Assembly: GCA_028868995.1 (NCBI GenBank)
Contig: JAGWTH010000035.1
Coordinates: 1-41,977 of the forward strand
Source of the DNA: Burkholderiales bacterium
Lineage (GTDB): Bacteria > Pseudomonadota > Gammaproteobacteria > Burkholderiales > Burkholderiaceae_C
Direction: 5' to 3'
DNA: 41,977 bases
Positions within the stretch are counted from its first letter, which is position 1; each line of letters begins with the position of its first letter. Below, piece after piece: positions 19,369 through 27,920 of this stretch. Both the position numbers and the translations under genes were made by a program. The notes beneath the pieces are model-generated. The model was given only the letters and a program-made list of their open reading frames with translations. It had not been told where the DNA came from and did not search any database.

Positions 19369-20222
19369 TGAGGCTCTGCGGCTTCGAGGCCGGCCTCGAC
19401 CGGCCCTTCTTCCTCATCTCCGGTCCCTGCGTGGTCGAATCCGAGCAGCTGCAGATGGACGTGGCCGGCCGGCTCAAGGAGATCACCTCCGAGCTGGGCA
19501 TCCCCTTCATCTTCAAGAGCAGCTACGACAAGGCCAACCGCTCCTCCGGCGCCAGCTTCCGCGGCCCCGGCATGGACAAGGGCCTGGAGATCCTGGCCAA
19601 GGTGCGGCGCGAGCTGAACGTGCCGATCCTCACCGACGTCCACACCGAGGCCGAGGTGCCGCGCGTGGCCGAGGTGGTCGACGTGCTGCAGACGCCCGCC
19701 TTCCTGTGCCGCCAGACCGACTTCATCCGCGCCGTGGCCCAGTCCGGCAAGCCGGTGAACATCAAGAAGGGCCAGTTCCTCGCCCCGGGCGACATGAAGA
19801 ACGTCATCCAGAAGGCCCGCGAGGCCGCGCGCGAGAAGGGCCTGGCCGAGGACAACTTCCTGGCCTGCGAACGCGGCGCCAGCTTCGGCTACAACAACCT
19901 GGTGTCCGACATGCGCTCGCTGGCGATCATGCGCGAGACCGGCGCGCCGGTGGTGTTCGACGCCACCCACTCGGTGCAGCTGCCCGGCGGCCAGGGCACC
20001 AGCTCGGGCGGCCAGCGCGAGTTCGTGCCGGTGCTGGCGCGCGCCGCGATCGCGGTGGGCGTGGCCGGCGTGTTCATGGAAACGCACCCCAACCCGGCGC
20101 AGGCCCTGTCCGACGGCCCCAACGCCGTGCCGCTGGGCAAGATGCGCGCCCTGCTGGAGACGCTGGTCGAACTGGACCGCGTCACCAAGAAGAACGGCTT
20201 CCTGGAGAACGACTTTGCCTAA
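19368..20222 (+). CDS. kdsA: 3-deoxy-8-phosphooctulonate synthase (KDO8P synthase)
   Basis: This 284-residue cytoplasmic enzyme condenses phosphoenolpyruvate with arabinose 5-phosphate for the Kdo sugar of lipopolysaccharide. Family motifs include [60 protein letters not shown] and [14 protein letters not shown]. Its ATG shares one base with the pyrG stop, indicating translational coupling. Confidence 0.98.
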
Positions 20223-20508
20223 GTACTACGTCCTGGCCAACGTCAAGGTCACCGACCCGCAGCAGTACGAGGAATACAAGAAGCTTTCGACAAAGGCCTT
20301 CCAGGCCCACGGCCTGCAGCCGCTGGTGCGCGGCGGCGCGGTCGAGGTGCTGGAAGGCGACTGGACGCCGGACCGCACCGTGATGCTGGAATTCCCCTCG
20401 AAGGAAGCCGCGCTCGCCTGGTACGCCTCCCCCGAGTACCAGGCCGCGAAGAAGGCGCGTGAAGGTGCGGCGGTGATGCGGATGGTCCTCATCGAAGGGG
20501 CGGGCTGA
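20215..20508 (+). CDS. DUF1330 domain protein
   Basis: This 97-residue protein is a dimeric ferredoxin-like alpha-beta barrel of the DUF1330 family ([50 protein letters not shown]). No function is established. It sits between kdsA and eno as in many Burkholderiales. The start is a TTG at 20215 that lies inside the last codons of kdsA (8-base overlap); no ATG or GTG is available that keeps the first strand. Confidence 0.88.
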   Translation: MPKYYVLANVKVTDPQQYEEYKKLSTKAFQAHGLQPLVRGGAVEVLEGDWTPDRTVMLEFPSKEAALAWYASPEYQAAKKAREGAAVMRMVLIEGAG

Positions 20509-20549
20509 CGCCCACCCCTTCGGGGTGAATATGCCCGCCCCTCCCCCCG

Positions 20550-20569
20550 CCCTCCCCTCACGGGGAGGG
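20550..20569. repeat. GC-rich hairpin between the DUF1330 gene and eno
   Basis: CCCTCCCC and GGGGAGGG form an 8-bp stem with a TCAC loop. It is not followed by a T-run, so it is not a standard terminator. It may be a dispersed intergenic repeat or an mRNA-stability hairpin before eno. Confidence 0.55.
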
Positions 20570-20589
20570 AGCCAAGCAAGAAAACTTGA

Positions 20590-21900
<1,311 letters not shown>

Positions 21901-21915
21901 CCTGGGGGAGGCCCT

Positions 21916-22191
21916 CTGAGCCCTCGCGCCGTCACCGCCCTGCTGATCGGCCTGCTGGTCGTGGTGCAGGCCCAGCTCTGGCTGGGCCGCGGCAGCGTCG
22001 GTGACGTCGCCCGCATGGAGCGCAAGCTGCAGGAGCAGAAGGCGAGCAATGCCCTCGCCCAGCAGGCCAACGAACAGCTCGCCGCCGAGGTGCGCGACCT
22101 GCAGGAGGGCCTGGACATGGTCGAGGAGAAGGCGCGCTCCGAGCTGGGCATGGTCAAGCCCGACGAGGTCCTCGTCCAGATAGTGAAGTGA
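21916..22191 (+). CDS. ftsB: Cell division protein FtsB, apparently with a CTG start
   Basis: This 91-residue bitopic divisome protein has a short N-terminus, one transmembrane helix (VTALLIGLLVVVQAQLWL, about residues 6-23), WLGRGSVGDV, and then a periplasmic coiled coil (ARMERKLQEQKASNALAQQA). The helix can only be made if translation begins upstream of the first GTG (21961). The frame back to the eno stop contains no ATG, GTG or TTG. The CTG at 21916 lies 4 bases after GGGGGAGG and is the best start. FtsB bridges FtsL and FtsQ. It directly follows eno, as in most proteobacteria. Confidence 0.85.
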   Translation: MSPRAVTALLIGLLVVVQAQLWLGRGSVGDVARMERKLQEQKASNALAQQANEQLAAEVRDLQEGLDMVEEKARSELGMVKPDEVLVQIVK

Positions 22192-22208
22192 AGCGAAGCT
22201 TCACGCAC

Positions 22209-22236
22209 GTATCCCCGCGCAGGCGGGGATCCATTC
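22209..22236. repeat. Hairpin repeat between ftsB and the next gene
   Basis: TCCCCGC and GCGGGGA form a 7-bp stem with loop GCAG (22212-22229), inside CGTATCCCCGCGCAGGCGGG, a type of dispersed intergenic repeat familiar in Comamonadaceae. The second arm contains GGGGA, the only candidate ribosome binding site for the GTG at 22238, so it could also affect translation. Confidence 0.5.
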
Positions 22237-22237
22237 C

Positions 22238-22897
22238 GTGACACGCCGCATCGCCCTGCTCGGCGCCGAAAGCACCGGCAAGACGCAGTTGGCCGGGGAA
22301 CTGGCCGCACACCTGCGCGCGCAGGGCCTGCGCGCCGTGGCCGTGCCCGAGGTGCTGCGCGAATGGTGCCTTGCCTCCGGCCGGCCGCCGCGTCCGGAGG
22401 AACAGCTCGCGATCGCGCGCGAGCAGGAGCGCCGCATCGACGCGGCCGCGCGGGACCACGATTTCGTCATCGCCGACACCACGGCGCTGATGGTGGCGAT
22501 CTACGCCGGCATGCTGCAGGAGGACGGGGAATTGCTGCGCTTCGCCCGCGAACGCCAGCGCAGCTGCGACGCCACGCTCGTGACGGGCCTGGACCTGCCC
22601 TGGGTCGCCGACGGGCTGCACCGCGACGCCGGGCAGCCGCGCGAGCCGGTGGATGCCCTGGTGCGGGCGCAGCTGCAGCGCGCGGGCGTCGCCTTCCAGG
22701 TCGTCTACGGGCAGGGGCCGCAGCGGCTGCGCTCGGCCCTGCAGGCACTGGAGGGCGCCGGCGTGCTGCCGGCGGGCTCCGTGCCGCGCGAAGAATCAGG
22801 CGGCAGCCGCGGGACCTGGACCTGGGCCTGCGACAAGTGCAGCGACCCGGACTGCGAGCACCGCCTGTTCAGCCGCCTGAAGGCAGCGCAGGGCTGA
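22238..22897 (+). CDS. NadR-like P-loop ATPase/kinase with a C-terminal Cys cluster
   Basis: This 219-residue protein begins RIALLGAESTGKTQLAGELA, a Walker A of the type in NadR-like nucleoside or nicotinamide ribose kinases. EVLREWCLASGRPP and DFVIADTTALMVAIY follow in the place of Walker B, then LVTGLDLPWVADGLHRD. The tail TWACDKCSDPDCEH carries C-x2-C-x4-C-x-H, a likely zinc site not expected in plain NadR kinase domains. The GTG at 22238 is the only usable start. The 3' end overlaps the convergent MerR gene by 29 bases. The substrate is unknown; NMN or nicotinamide riboside phosphorylation is the family-based guess. Confidence 0.75.
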   Translation: MTRRIALLGAESTGKTQLAGELAAHLRAQGLRAVAVPEVLREWCLASGRPPRPEEQLAIAREQERRIDAAARDHDFVIADTTALMVAIYAGMLQEDGELLRFARERQRSCDATLVTGLDLPWVADGLHRDAGQPREPVDALVRAQLQRAGVAFQVVYGQGPQRLRSALQALEGAGVLPAGSVPREESGGSRGTWTWACDKCSDPDCEHRLFSRLKAAQG

Positions 22898-23846
22898 GCG
22901 CCGCGTCCACGCCTGCGGTCGCGCGCCCTTGGGCGGCGCGCCAGGCGGCGACGTGCCCGGGGATGTCACCCACGTCCGGCACGGGCTGCACGCCGGCGAT
23001 CCGGTGGCGCGCCAGCACCGGCGAACGCCCGCCCGCCCACACCTGCACCTGCGGCGCCAGCGCGCCGCGCAGCTGCTCCAGCCCACGCAGCACGTGCGCC
23101 GGGTTCACGCTGGCCGTGAAGCTCAGCCCCACCACGTCGGCGCCGAAGGCCCGGCTGGCCGCCGCGATCTGCTGCACCGGCACCCGCACGCCCAGCGAGG
23201 TGCAGGGGCACCCCTCCAGCACCAGCAGCGCCTGCGCCATCAGCAGGCCCAGCCCGTGGGCTTCGTCGGGGAAGGTCGCCAGCAGCACCCGGGGCCCGCG
23301 CACCGGCGGCTCGCTCACCCGGGCCAGGTGGGCGCGCAGCACGTGCTGCGCGCACTCGCTGTAAAGGTGCTCCTCGAACACTTCGAGCTCGCCGCGCGAC
23401 CAGGCCAGCCCCACGTCCACGTTCAGGGGCGCCATGCACTCGGTGACGAAACCGGCCAGGCCCCGCTGGCGGATCCCCTGCTCCAGCAGGCCGAGCACCG
23501 CGGCGGTGTCGTGCCGCCGCAAGGCGGCGAGCATGGGCACATCGGTTGCCGGCGACCGTGCCGTGCCCTCCCCGTTCGCACCCGCCGGCGCGGCCAGGGC
23601 CTCCAGCTGTTCGGTGCCGAGCGGCACCAGCCGTCCGGGCCGGTGCCCCCGCGCCAGGAGCGCGGCCACCAGCCGCAGCTTGCGCACCTGGTCGTCGGGA
23701 TAGGTCCGCTCGCCGCGCGCATCGCGCCCGGGCTGCGGGAAGCCGTAGCGGCGCTCCCAGATGCGAAGCGTCGCACGGGCGATGCCGGTGGACTGTTCCA
23801 CCGAGGCGATGGAGACGGTTTGTTCTGGCTCGGCTTTGGCGGGCAT
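22869..23846 (-). CDS. MerR-family regulator with a B12-binding domain (LitR/CarH-like)
   Basis: This 325-residue protein has an N-terminal MerR winged helix (TVSIASVEQSTGIARATLRI, WERRYGFPQPGRDARGERTY). A linker and a helical cap domain follow (about 110-180, with CMAPLNVDVGLAWSRGELEV). A C-terminal Rossmann-like cobalamin-binding domain follows: LLATFPDEAHGLGLLMAQAL, where His of DEAHGLG is the expected cobalt ligand, and DVVGLSFTASV. Related proteins use adenosylcobalamin as a light or ligand sensor. The ATG at 23846 is preferred; a GTG at 23891 is possible. It lies 57 bases after Hsp33 on the same strand. Confidence 0.85.
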   Translation of the reverse strand: MPAKAEPEQTVSIASVEQSTGIARATLRIWERRYGFPQPGRDARGERTYPDDQVRKLRLVAALLARGHRPGRLVPLGTEQLEALAAPAGANGEGTARSPATDVPMLAALRRHDTAAVLGLLEQGIRQRGLAGFVTECMAPLNVDVGLAWSRGELEVFEEHLYSECAQHVLRAHLARVSEPPVRGPRVLLATFPDEAHGLGLLMAQALLVLEGCPCTSLGVRVPVQQIAAASRAFGADVVGLSFTASVNPAHVLRGLEQLRGALAPQVQVWAGGRSPVLARHRIAGVQPVPDVGDIPGHVAAWRAAQGRATAGVDAALSPALPSGG

Positions 23847-23903
23847 GGCGCATTGTGCGTCCGGATGCCGCGGGATGGCGCTCGGGTCCACCTCCGACCG
23901 CGC

Positions 23904-24863
23904 CTACTGCACCGTGGCCGACGCCGGCGGCTGGTCGCCCGGGGCCATGAAGATCTGGGCCGCGTCCACCGCGTCAAAGCGGTAGTGCTGGCCGCAGAAG
24001 TCGCAGGAAACATCGATCTGGCCCTGCTCCGCAAGGATGTCCTCGGCCTCCTCGCGACCCAGGCCCCGGATCATCCCGGCCACCCGCTCGCGGCTGCAGC
24101 TGCACGCGAAGCGTGGCGCCTGCGGCTCGAAGCGCAGGATCTTCTCCTGCCAGAACAGGCGCCGCAGGATGGTCTCCACGTCCAGCCGCAGCAGTTCCTC
24201 GGCGGTGAGGCTGGCCGCCAGGGTGGCGATGCGGTGGAAGTGCTCCATCTGCTCCTCGGGATCCATCGCCTGCCGCCCGCCCAGGTTGCCCTCGCCCTCG
24301 GCCGGCAGCCGCTGGATCAGCAGCCCGGCGGCCACGTCGGCGTCGGCGGCCAGCACCAGCTTGGTATCGAGCTGCTCGGACTGGCGCATGTAGTGTTCCA
24401 GGACCTCGGCGAGCCCCGGCCGGCCGGCGCCGGCGGCGAGCGGCACCACCCCCTGGTAGGGTTGCTGGCCCGGCAGCCGGTCCTTGGGGTCCAGCGTGAT
24501 CGCGCAGCGGCCGCGGCCGCCGACGTTGACCAGGTCCTGCAGGTGGGCGTCGGCCGCCACCTCGCCCACCACCTTGGCGGTCACGCGCAGGCCCAGGTCG
24601 TGCTGCACCTCGGCGACCGCTACCTTCACCGGGCCCTCGCCGAAGATCTGCATCACCAGCGCGCCGTTGAACTTGATGCCGGCCTGCATCAGGGCGCCGG
24701 CCGCGGCCATCTCGCCCAGCATGCGGGCCACCGGCTGCGGCCAGGCGGCCTGGGCGTCGTCGGTGCGGCGGCGCGCCAGCACCTCCTGCCAGGCGTCCGT
24801 CAGGCGCACGATCATGCCCCGCACGGGCAGGCCCTCGAACAGGAACTTGTGCAGTTCGGACAT
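23904..24863 (-). CDS. hslO: Redox-regulated chaperone Hsp33
   Basis: This 319-residue protein becomes an active holdase when oxidised. The substrate-binding core (ELHKFLFEGLPVRGMIVRL) and linker are followed by the redox switch with its four zinc-binding cysteines: CSC in FACSCSRERV and CDFC in VSCDFCGQHYRF. It starts 3 bases after the gamma-carbonic anhydrase stop, so the two form an operon. Length is normal with a short Pro/Ala tail. Confidence 0.96.
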   Translation of the reverse strand: MSELHKFLFEGLPVRGMIVRLTDAWQEVLARRRTDDAQAAWPQPVARMLGEMAAAGALMQAGIKFNGALVMQIFGEGPVKVAVAEVQHDLGLRVTAKVVGEVAADAHLQDLVNVGGRGRCAITLDPKDRLPGQQPYQGVVPLAAGAGRPGLAEVLEHYMRQSEQLDTKLVLAADADVAAGLLIQRLPAEGEGNLGGRQAMDPEEQMEHFHRIATLAASLTAEELLRLDVETILRRLFWQEKILRFEPQAPRFACSCSRERVAGMIRGLGREEAEDILAEQGQIDVSCDFCGQHYRFDAVDAAQIFMAPGDQPPASATVQ

Positions 24864-24866
24864 CGA

Positions 24867-25391
24867 TCAGCCGATCTTCTTCAAGCCCTTGGCATGGCGC
24901 TGCGCGTTGCGCACGTAGCCCGGCGCGAGGTGCGCGAACCGTGCGACGCCTTCGGCGTCGAAGGTGCGGACCACCCTGGCAGGCGCACCCACGATCAGGG
25001 AGTTGTCCGGGAACTCCTTGCCTTCGGTGACCACGGACCCGGCGCCGACCACGCAGTTGCGCCCGATCTTCACGTGGTTGAGCACCACGGCCTGGATGCC
25101 GACGAGGGTGCCCTCGCCGATCGTGCAGCCATGGAGCATCGCCTGGTGGCCCACCGTCACGTTGTCGGCGAGCGTGAGCGGGACGCCCGGGTCCGCATGC
25201 AGCACGGCGAGGTCCTGCACGTTGCTGTTCCTGCCGATGCGGATCTTCTCGTTGTCGCCACGCACGACGGCGCCGTACCAGACGCTGACGTTCTCGCCGA
25301 GCTCCACCTGTCCGACCACCTGCGCGCTGTCGGCGATCCACGCGCCCTCGCCGAGTTGCGGCGCGTTGCCGTCCAGTTCATAGATCGCCAT
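24867..25391 (-). CDS. Gamma-carbonic anhydrase family protein (left-handed beta-helix)
   Basis: This 174-residue trimeric hexapeptide-repeat protein has the three metal His in family positions: H65 (VLHADPG), H82 (TVGHQAM) and H87 (LHGCTIG). The coil repeats run from IADSAQVVGQVELGENV to VVGAGSVVTEG. Many such YrdA/PaaY-like proteins have weak or no carbonic anhydrase activity, so the reaction is uncertain. It is the first gene of the hslO series and diverges from the DUF455 gene across 35 bases. Confidence 0.9.
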   Translation of the reverse strand: MAIYELDGNAPQLGEGAWIADSAQVVGQVELGENVSVWYGAVVRGDNEKIRIGRNSNVQDLAVLHADPGVPLTLADNVTVGHQAMLHGCTIGEGTLVGIQAVVLNHVKIGRNCVVGAGSVVTEGKEFPDNSLIVGAPARVVRTFDAEGVARFAHLAPGYVRNAQRHAKGLKKIG

Positions 25392-25412
25392 CTTTGTTTC
25401 CTGCGCCGAAAA

Positions 25413-25424
25413 CTACAATTGTAG
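25413..25424. promoter_or_regulatory. Palindromic CTACAATTGTAG, a possible -10 box on both strands
   Basis: This perfect 12-bp palindrome is in the 35-base gap between divergent genes. It supplies TACAAT on the plus strand, ending 7 bases before the ATG at 25427, and TACAAT on the minus strand, ending 26 bases before the ATG at 25391. The plus-strand gene has no ribosome binding site. The layout copies that at 14840-14849. Confidence 0.55.
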
Positions 25425-25426
25425 GG

Positions 25427-26233
25427 ATGGAGCTTCGCCAGCAGGCGCTGCAGGCCCTTTGCGCGACCGACCCGCGCGAGAAGGCCGAGCTGGCCCGCGC
25501 GCTGCACGCGCGGGCCGCGCAGTGCACCCTCGTCCCCCACGCACCGACGCCGCCGGCCCCCCTGCCCGGGCGGCCGGCGCGGCCGCGCCTGGTCCATCCG
25601 GCGCGGGTGCCCCACCGCTCGCCTGCCAGGGCGGAGGGCCTGGCGGCGCTGCTGCACGCGATCGCGCACATCGAGTTCAACGCGATCAACCTGGCGCTGG
25701 ACGCCGCCTGGCGCTTCGAGGGCATGCCGCGCGCCTTCCACGAGGACTGGCTGCGCGTCGCGGCGGAGGAGGCCTTCCACTTCACCCTGCTGGCCGACCA
25801 CCTGGCCACGCTGGGCCACGCCTATGGCGACTTCGACGCCCACGACGGGCTGTGGTCCATGTGCGAGAAGACGGCGGGCGACATCGTCGCGCGCATGGCG
25901 CTGGTGCCGCGCACGCTGGAGGCGCGCGGGCTCGATGCCACGCCGCAGATCCAGGCCAAGCTGCGCCAGGCGGGAACGCCCGCGGCGCTGCGAGCGGTGG
26001 AGATCCTGGACGTGATCCTGCGCGACGAGGTGGGCCACGTGGCGATCGGCAACCACTGGTACCGCTTCCTCTGCGCGCGCGACGGACTGGACCCGATCGC
26101 GCACTACGGCGTGCTGGTCGGGCGCTACGCGGCGCCGCGCCTGCATCCGCCCTTCAACGAGGAAGCGCGGCGGCAGGCCGGCTTCACGCCCGAGGAACTG
26201 GCCTGGCTGGCCGCGGGCGCCGCGAGGTCCTGA
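25427..26233 (+). CDS. DUF455 ferritin-like protein
   Basis: This 268-residue protein has the di-iron ferritin-like helical bundle of the DUF455 family: LLHAIAHIEFNAINLALDAA, DWLRVAAEEAFHFTLLADHL and LDVILRDEVGHVAIGNHWY, each with the ExxH or single Glu ligands. In relatives it is sometimes linked to tRNA-hydroxylase-like MiaE proteins, but no function is established. Start at the ATG at 25427; translation probably begins at or next to the mRNA end. Confidence 0.85.
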   Translation: MELRQQALQALCATDPREKAELARALHARAAQCTLVPHAPTPPAPLPGRPARPRLVHPARVPHRSPARAEGLAALLHAIAHIEFNAINLALDAAWRFEGMPRAFHEDWLRVAAEEAFHFTLLADHLATLGHAYGDFDAHDGLWSMCEKTAGDIVARMALVPRTLEARGLDATPQIQAKLRQAGTPAALRAVEILDVILRDEVGHVAIGNHWYRFLCARDGLDPIAHYGVLVGRYAAPRLHPPFNEEARRQAGFTPEELAWLAAGAARS

Positions 26234-26245
26234 AGCGGCGCGCCG

Positions 26246-27802
26246 CTACGCGGCGCCGGTGGCGCGCTGGCGCAGCACGCGGTGCAGGATCTTGCCGGTG
26301 GCGGTGCGCGGCATGGCGCTGTCGGCGAGGAACGTGACCGAGGTCGGGCACTTGAAGCCCGCCAGGCGCTGCCTGCACCAGGCGCGGATCTCCTCCGAGG
26401 TCGCGGCTTCGCCCTCGTGCAGCACGATCACGGCCTGCACGGCCTCGCCCCACTTCTCGTGCGGGACCCCGATCACCGCGACGTCCTTCACCTTCGGGTG
26501 CGCGCCCAGCACGCCCTCCACTTCCGAGGGATACACATTCTCGCCGCCGCTGATGATCATGTTGCTCTTGCGATCGACGAGCCAGATGTAGCCGTCCGCG
26601 TCGCGCCGCGCCATGTCGCCCACCGTGCACCAGTCGCCGCGGAAGGCTTCGGCGGTCTTCTCCGGGTCGCGCCAGTAGCCATCGAACACATAGGGGGTGC
26701 GCGAGTAGAGCTCACCGGCCTCGCCGTCCGGCACCTCGCGGCCGTGGCCGTCCAGGATGCGGATGGCGCCGCTGCCCGCCCACTCGCGGCCGACCGAGCC
26801 GAGCTTGTCGATCTGCTCGTGCGGGCGCAGCAGCGTGACCCAGCCGTGCTCGGTCGATCCGTACAGTTCGTGCAGCTTGCCGTTGCGGAAGAACTCCAGG
26901 ATCGCGAGCTTGGTGTCCCTGCGCACCGGCGCGGACGACACGAGCAGCTTGCCCACGCTGCCCACGTCGTAGCGACGCTTCACCTCGTCGGGCAGCGCCA
27001 GCACCATGATGTAGTGCGTCGGAACCAGTGAGGTGAAGGTCACTTTCTCGCGCGACAGCGTGGCGAGCAGCCGCTCGGGGTCGAAGTGGCGGCTGTCATC
27101 GACGATGCAGGTCGCGCCGAGGTGGATGAAGGTGGTGGCGAAGTACAGCGAATTCGCGTGGCACAGCGGCATCACCAGCAGCCCGGTGTCGTCGCGCGTG
27201 AAGCCCATTTCCAGCGCGGTGGCGAAGGCGAGCAGGCTGCTGCCCCCGTGGCTGCGGATCGCGCCCTTGGGGCGGCCGGTGGTGCCGGACGTGTACATCA
27301 GAGCGCACTGCTCTTCCTGGCCCACCGGCGCGAAGTCCCAGCCGGGGTCGGCCTCGCGGATCACGGCCTCGTAGCCCGTCCAGTGCGCCTGCGCCTGGCC
27401 GATCACGATGCAGCGCTGCGCGGCGGCCTGCGGCAGGTCGCCGCGGATCGCGTCGAGGGTGGCCGTGAATTCGGCTCCCGCGATCACCGCGCCCACCTCG
27501 GCATGGGTCAGGATGTAGGCCACCTCGGGCCCGGCCAGGCGGAAGTTGACGGGCACCGCCACCAGGCCGGCGCGCGCGAGTGCCACGTAGATTTCCAGCC
27601 ACTCGAGGCAGTTGTACGCCAGCACGCCCACACGGTCGCCCCTTGCCAGGCCGCTGGCGAGCAGCCCGGCTGCCAGCCGGGTCGCTCGCTCGTGCCATTC
27701 GGCGTAACTGAGGGAACGCCGGGAATCGCGGGCGCCCAGCTTGGTGGGCGTGAACCGGGCGTGGGCGGCCACGGCGTCTGCGAGGTTGAGCAGGCGGGTC
27801 AT
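26246..27802 (-). CDS. AMP-forming acyl-CoA synthetase
   Basis: This 518-residue adenylate-forming ligase activates a carboxylic acid through an acyl-AMP to its CoA thioester. The ATP-grasping loop is YTSGTTGRPKGA, the aromatic/Glu motif is ELYGSTEHGW, the hinge is DRKSNMIISGGENVYPSEVE, and the catalytic Lys lies in PRTATGKILHR near the C-terminus. CCAGGAG precedes the ATG at 27802. It diverges from the ThDP enzyme gene across an 18-bp palindrome, so the two are probably controlled together. The acid substrate is not evident from sequence. Confidence 0.92.
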   Translation of the reverse strand: MTRLLNLADAVAAHARFTPTKLGARDSRRSLSYAEWHERATRLAAGLLASGLARGDRVGVLAYNCLEWLEIYVALARAGLVAVPVNFRLAGPEVAYILTHAEVGAVIAGAEFTATLDAIRGDLPQAAAQRCIVIGQAQAHWTGYEAVIREADPGWDFAPVGQEEQCALMYTSGTTGRPKGAIRSHGGSSLLAFATALEMGFTRDDTGLLVMPLCHANSLYFATTFIHLGATCIVDDSRHFDPERLLATLSREKVTFTSLVPTHYIMVLALPDEVKRRYDVGSVGKLLVSSAPVRRDTKLAILEFFRNGKLHELYGSTEHGWVTLLRPHEQIDKLGSVGREWAGSGAIRILDGHGREVPDGEAGELYSRTPYVFDGYWRDPEKTAEAFRGDWCTVGDMARRDADGYIWLVDRKSNMIISGGENVYPSEVEGVLGAHPKVKDVAVIGVPHEKWGEAVQAVIVLHEGEAATSEEIRAWCRQRLAGFKCPTSVTFLADSAMPRTATGKILHRVLRQRATGAA

Positions 27803-27832
27803 GCGGGCTGGCTCCTGGGTTGGAAAATTTAG

Positions 27833-27850
27833 AACTCTGAATTCAGAGTT
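27833..27850. promoter_or_regulatory. Perfect 18-bp palindromic operator between divergent catabolic genes
   Basis: AACTCTGAATTCAGAGTT is a perfect palindrome in the 118-base gap between the acyl-CoA synthetase and ThDP genes. A plus-strand -10-like TATAGT lies just downstream (27855-27860), so a bound protein would cover that promoter's -35 region. The GntR/FCD regulator encoded right after the ThDP gene is the obvious candidate to bind it. Confidence 0.7.
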
Positions 27851-27920
27851 CGGCTATAGTAGCAAACAAGCCGCTGATGGCAAGCGCCCCAACCCATCGC
27901 AACCCAGCCAGGAGACCGCC

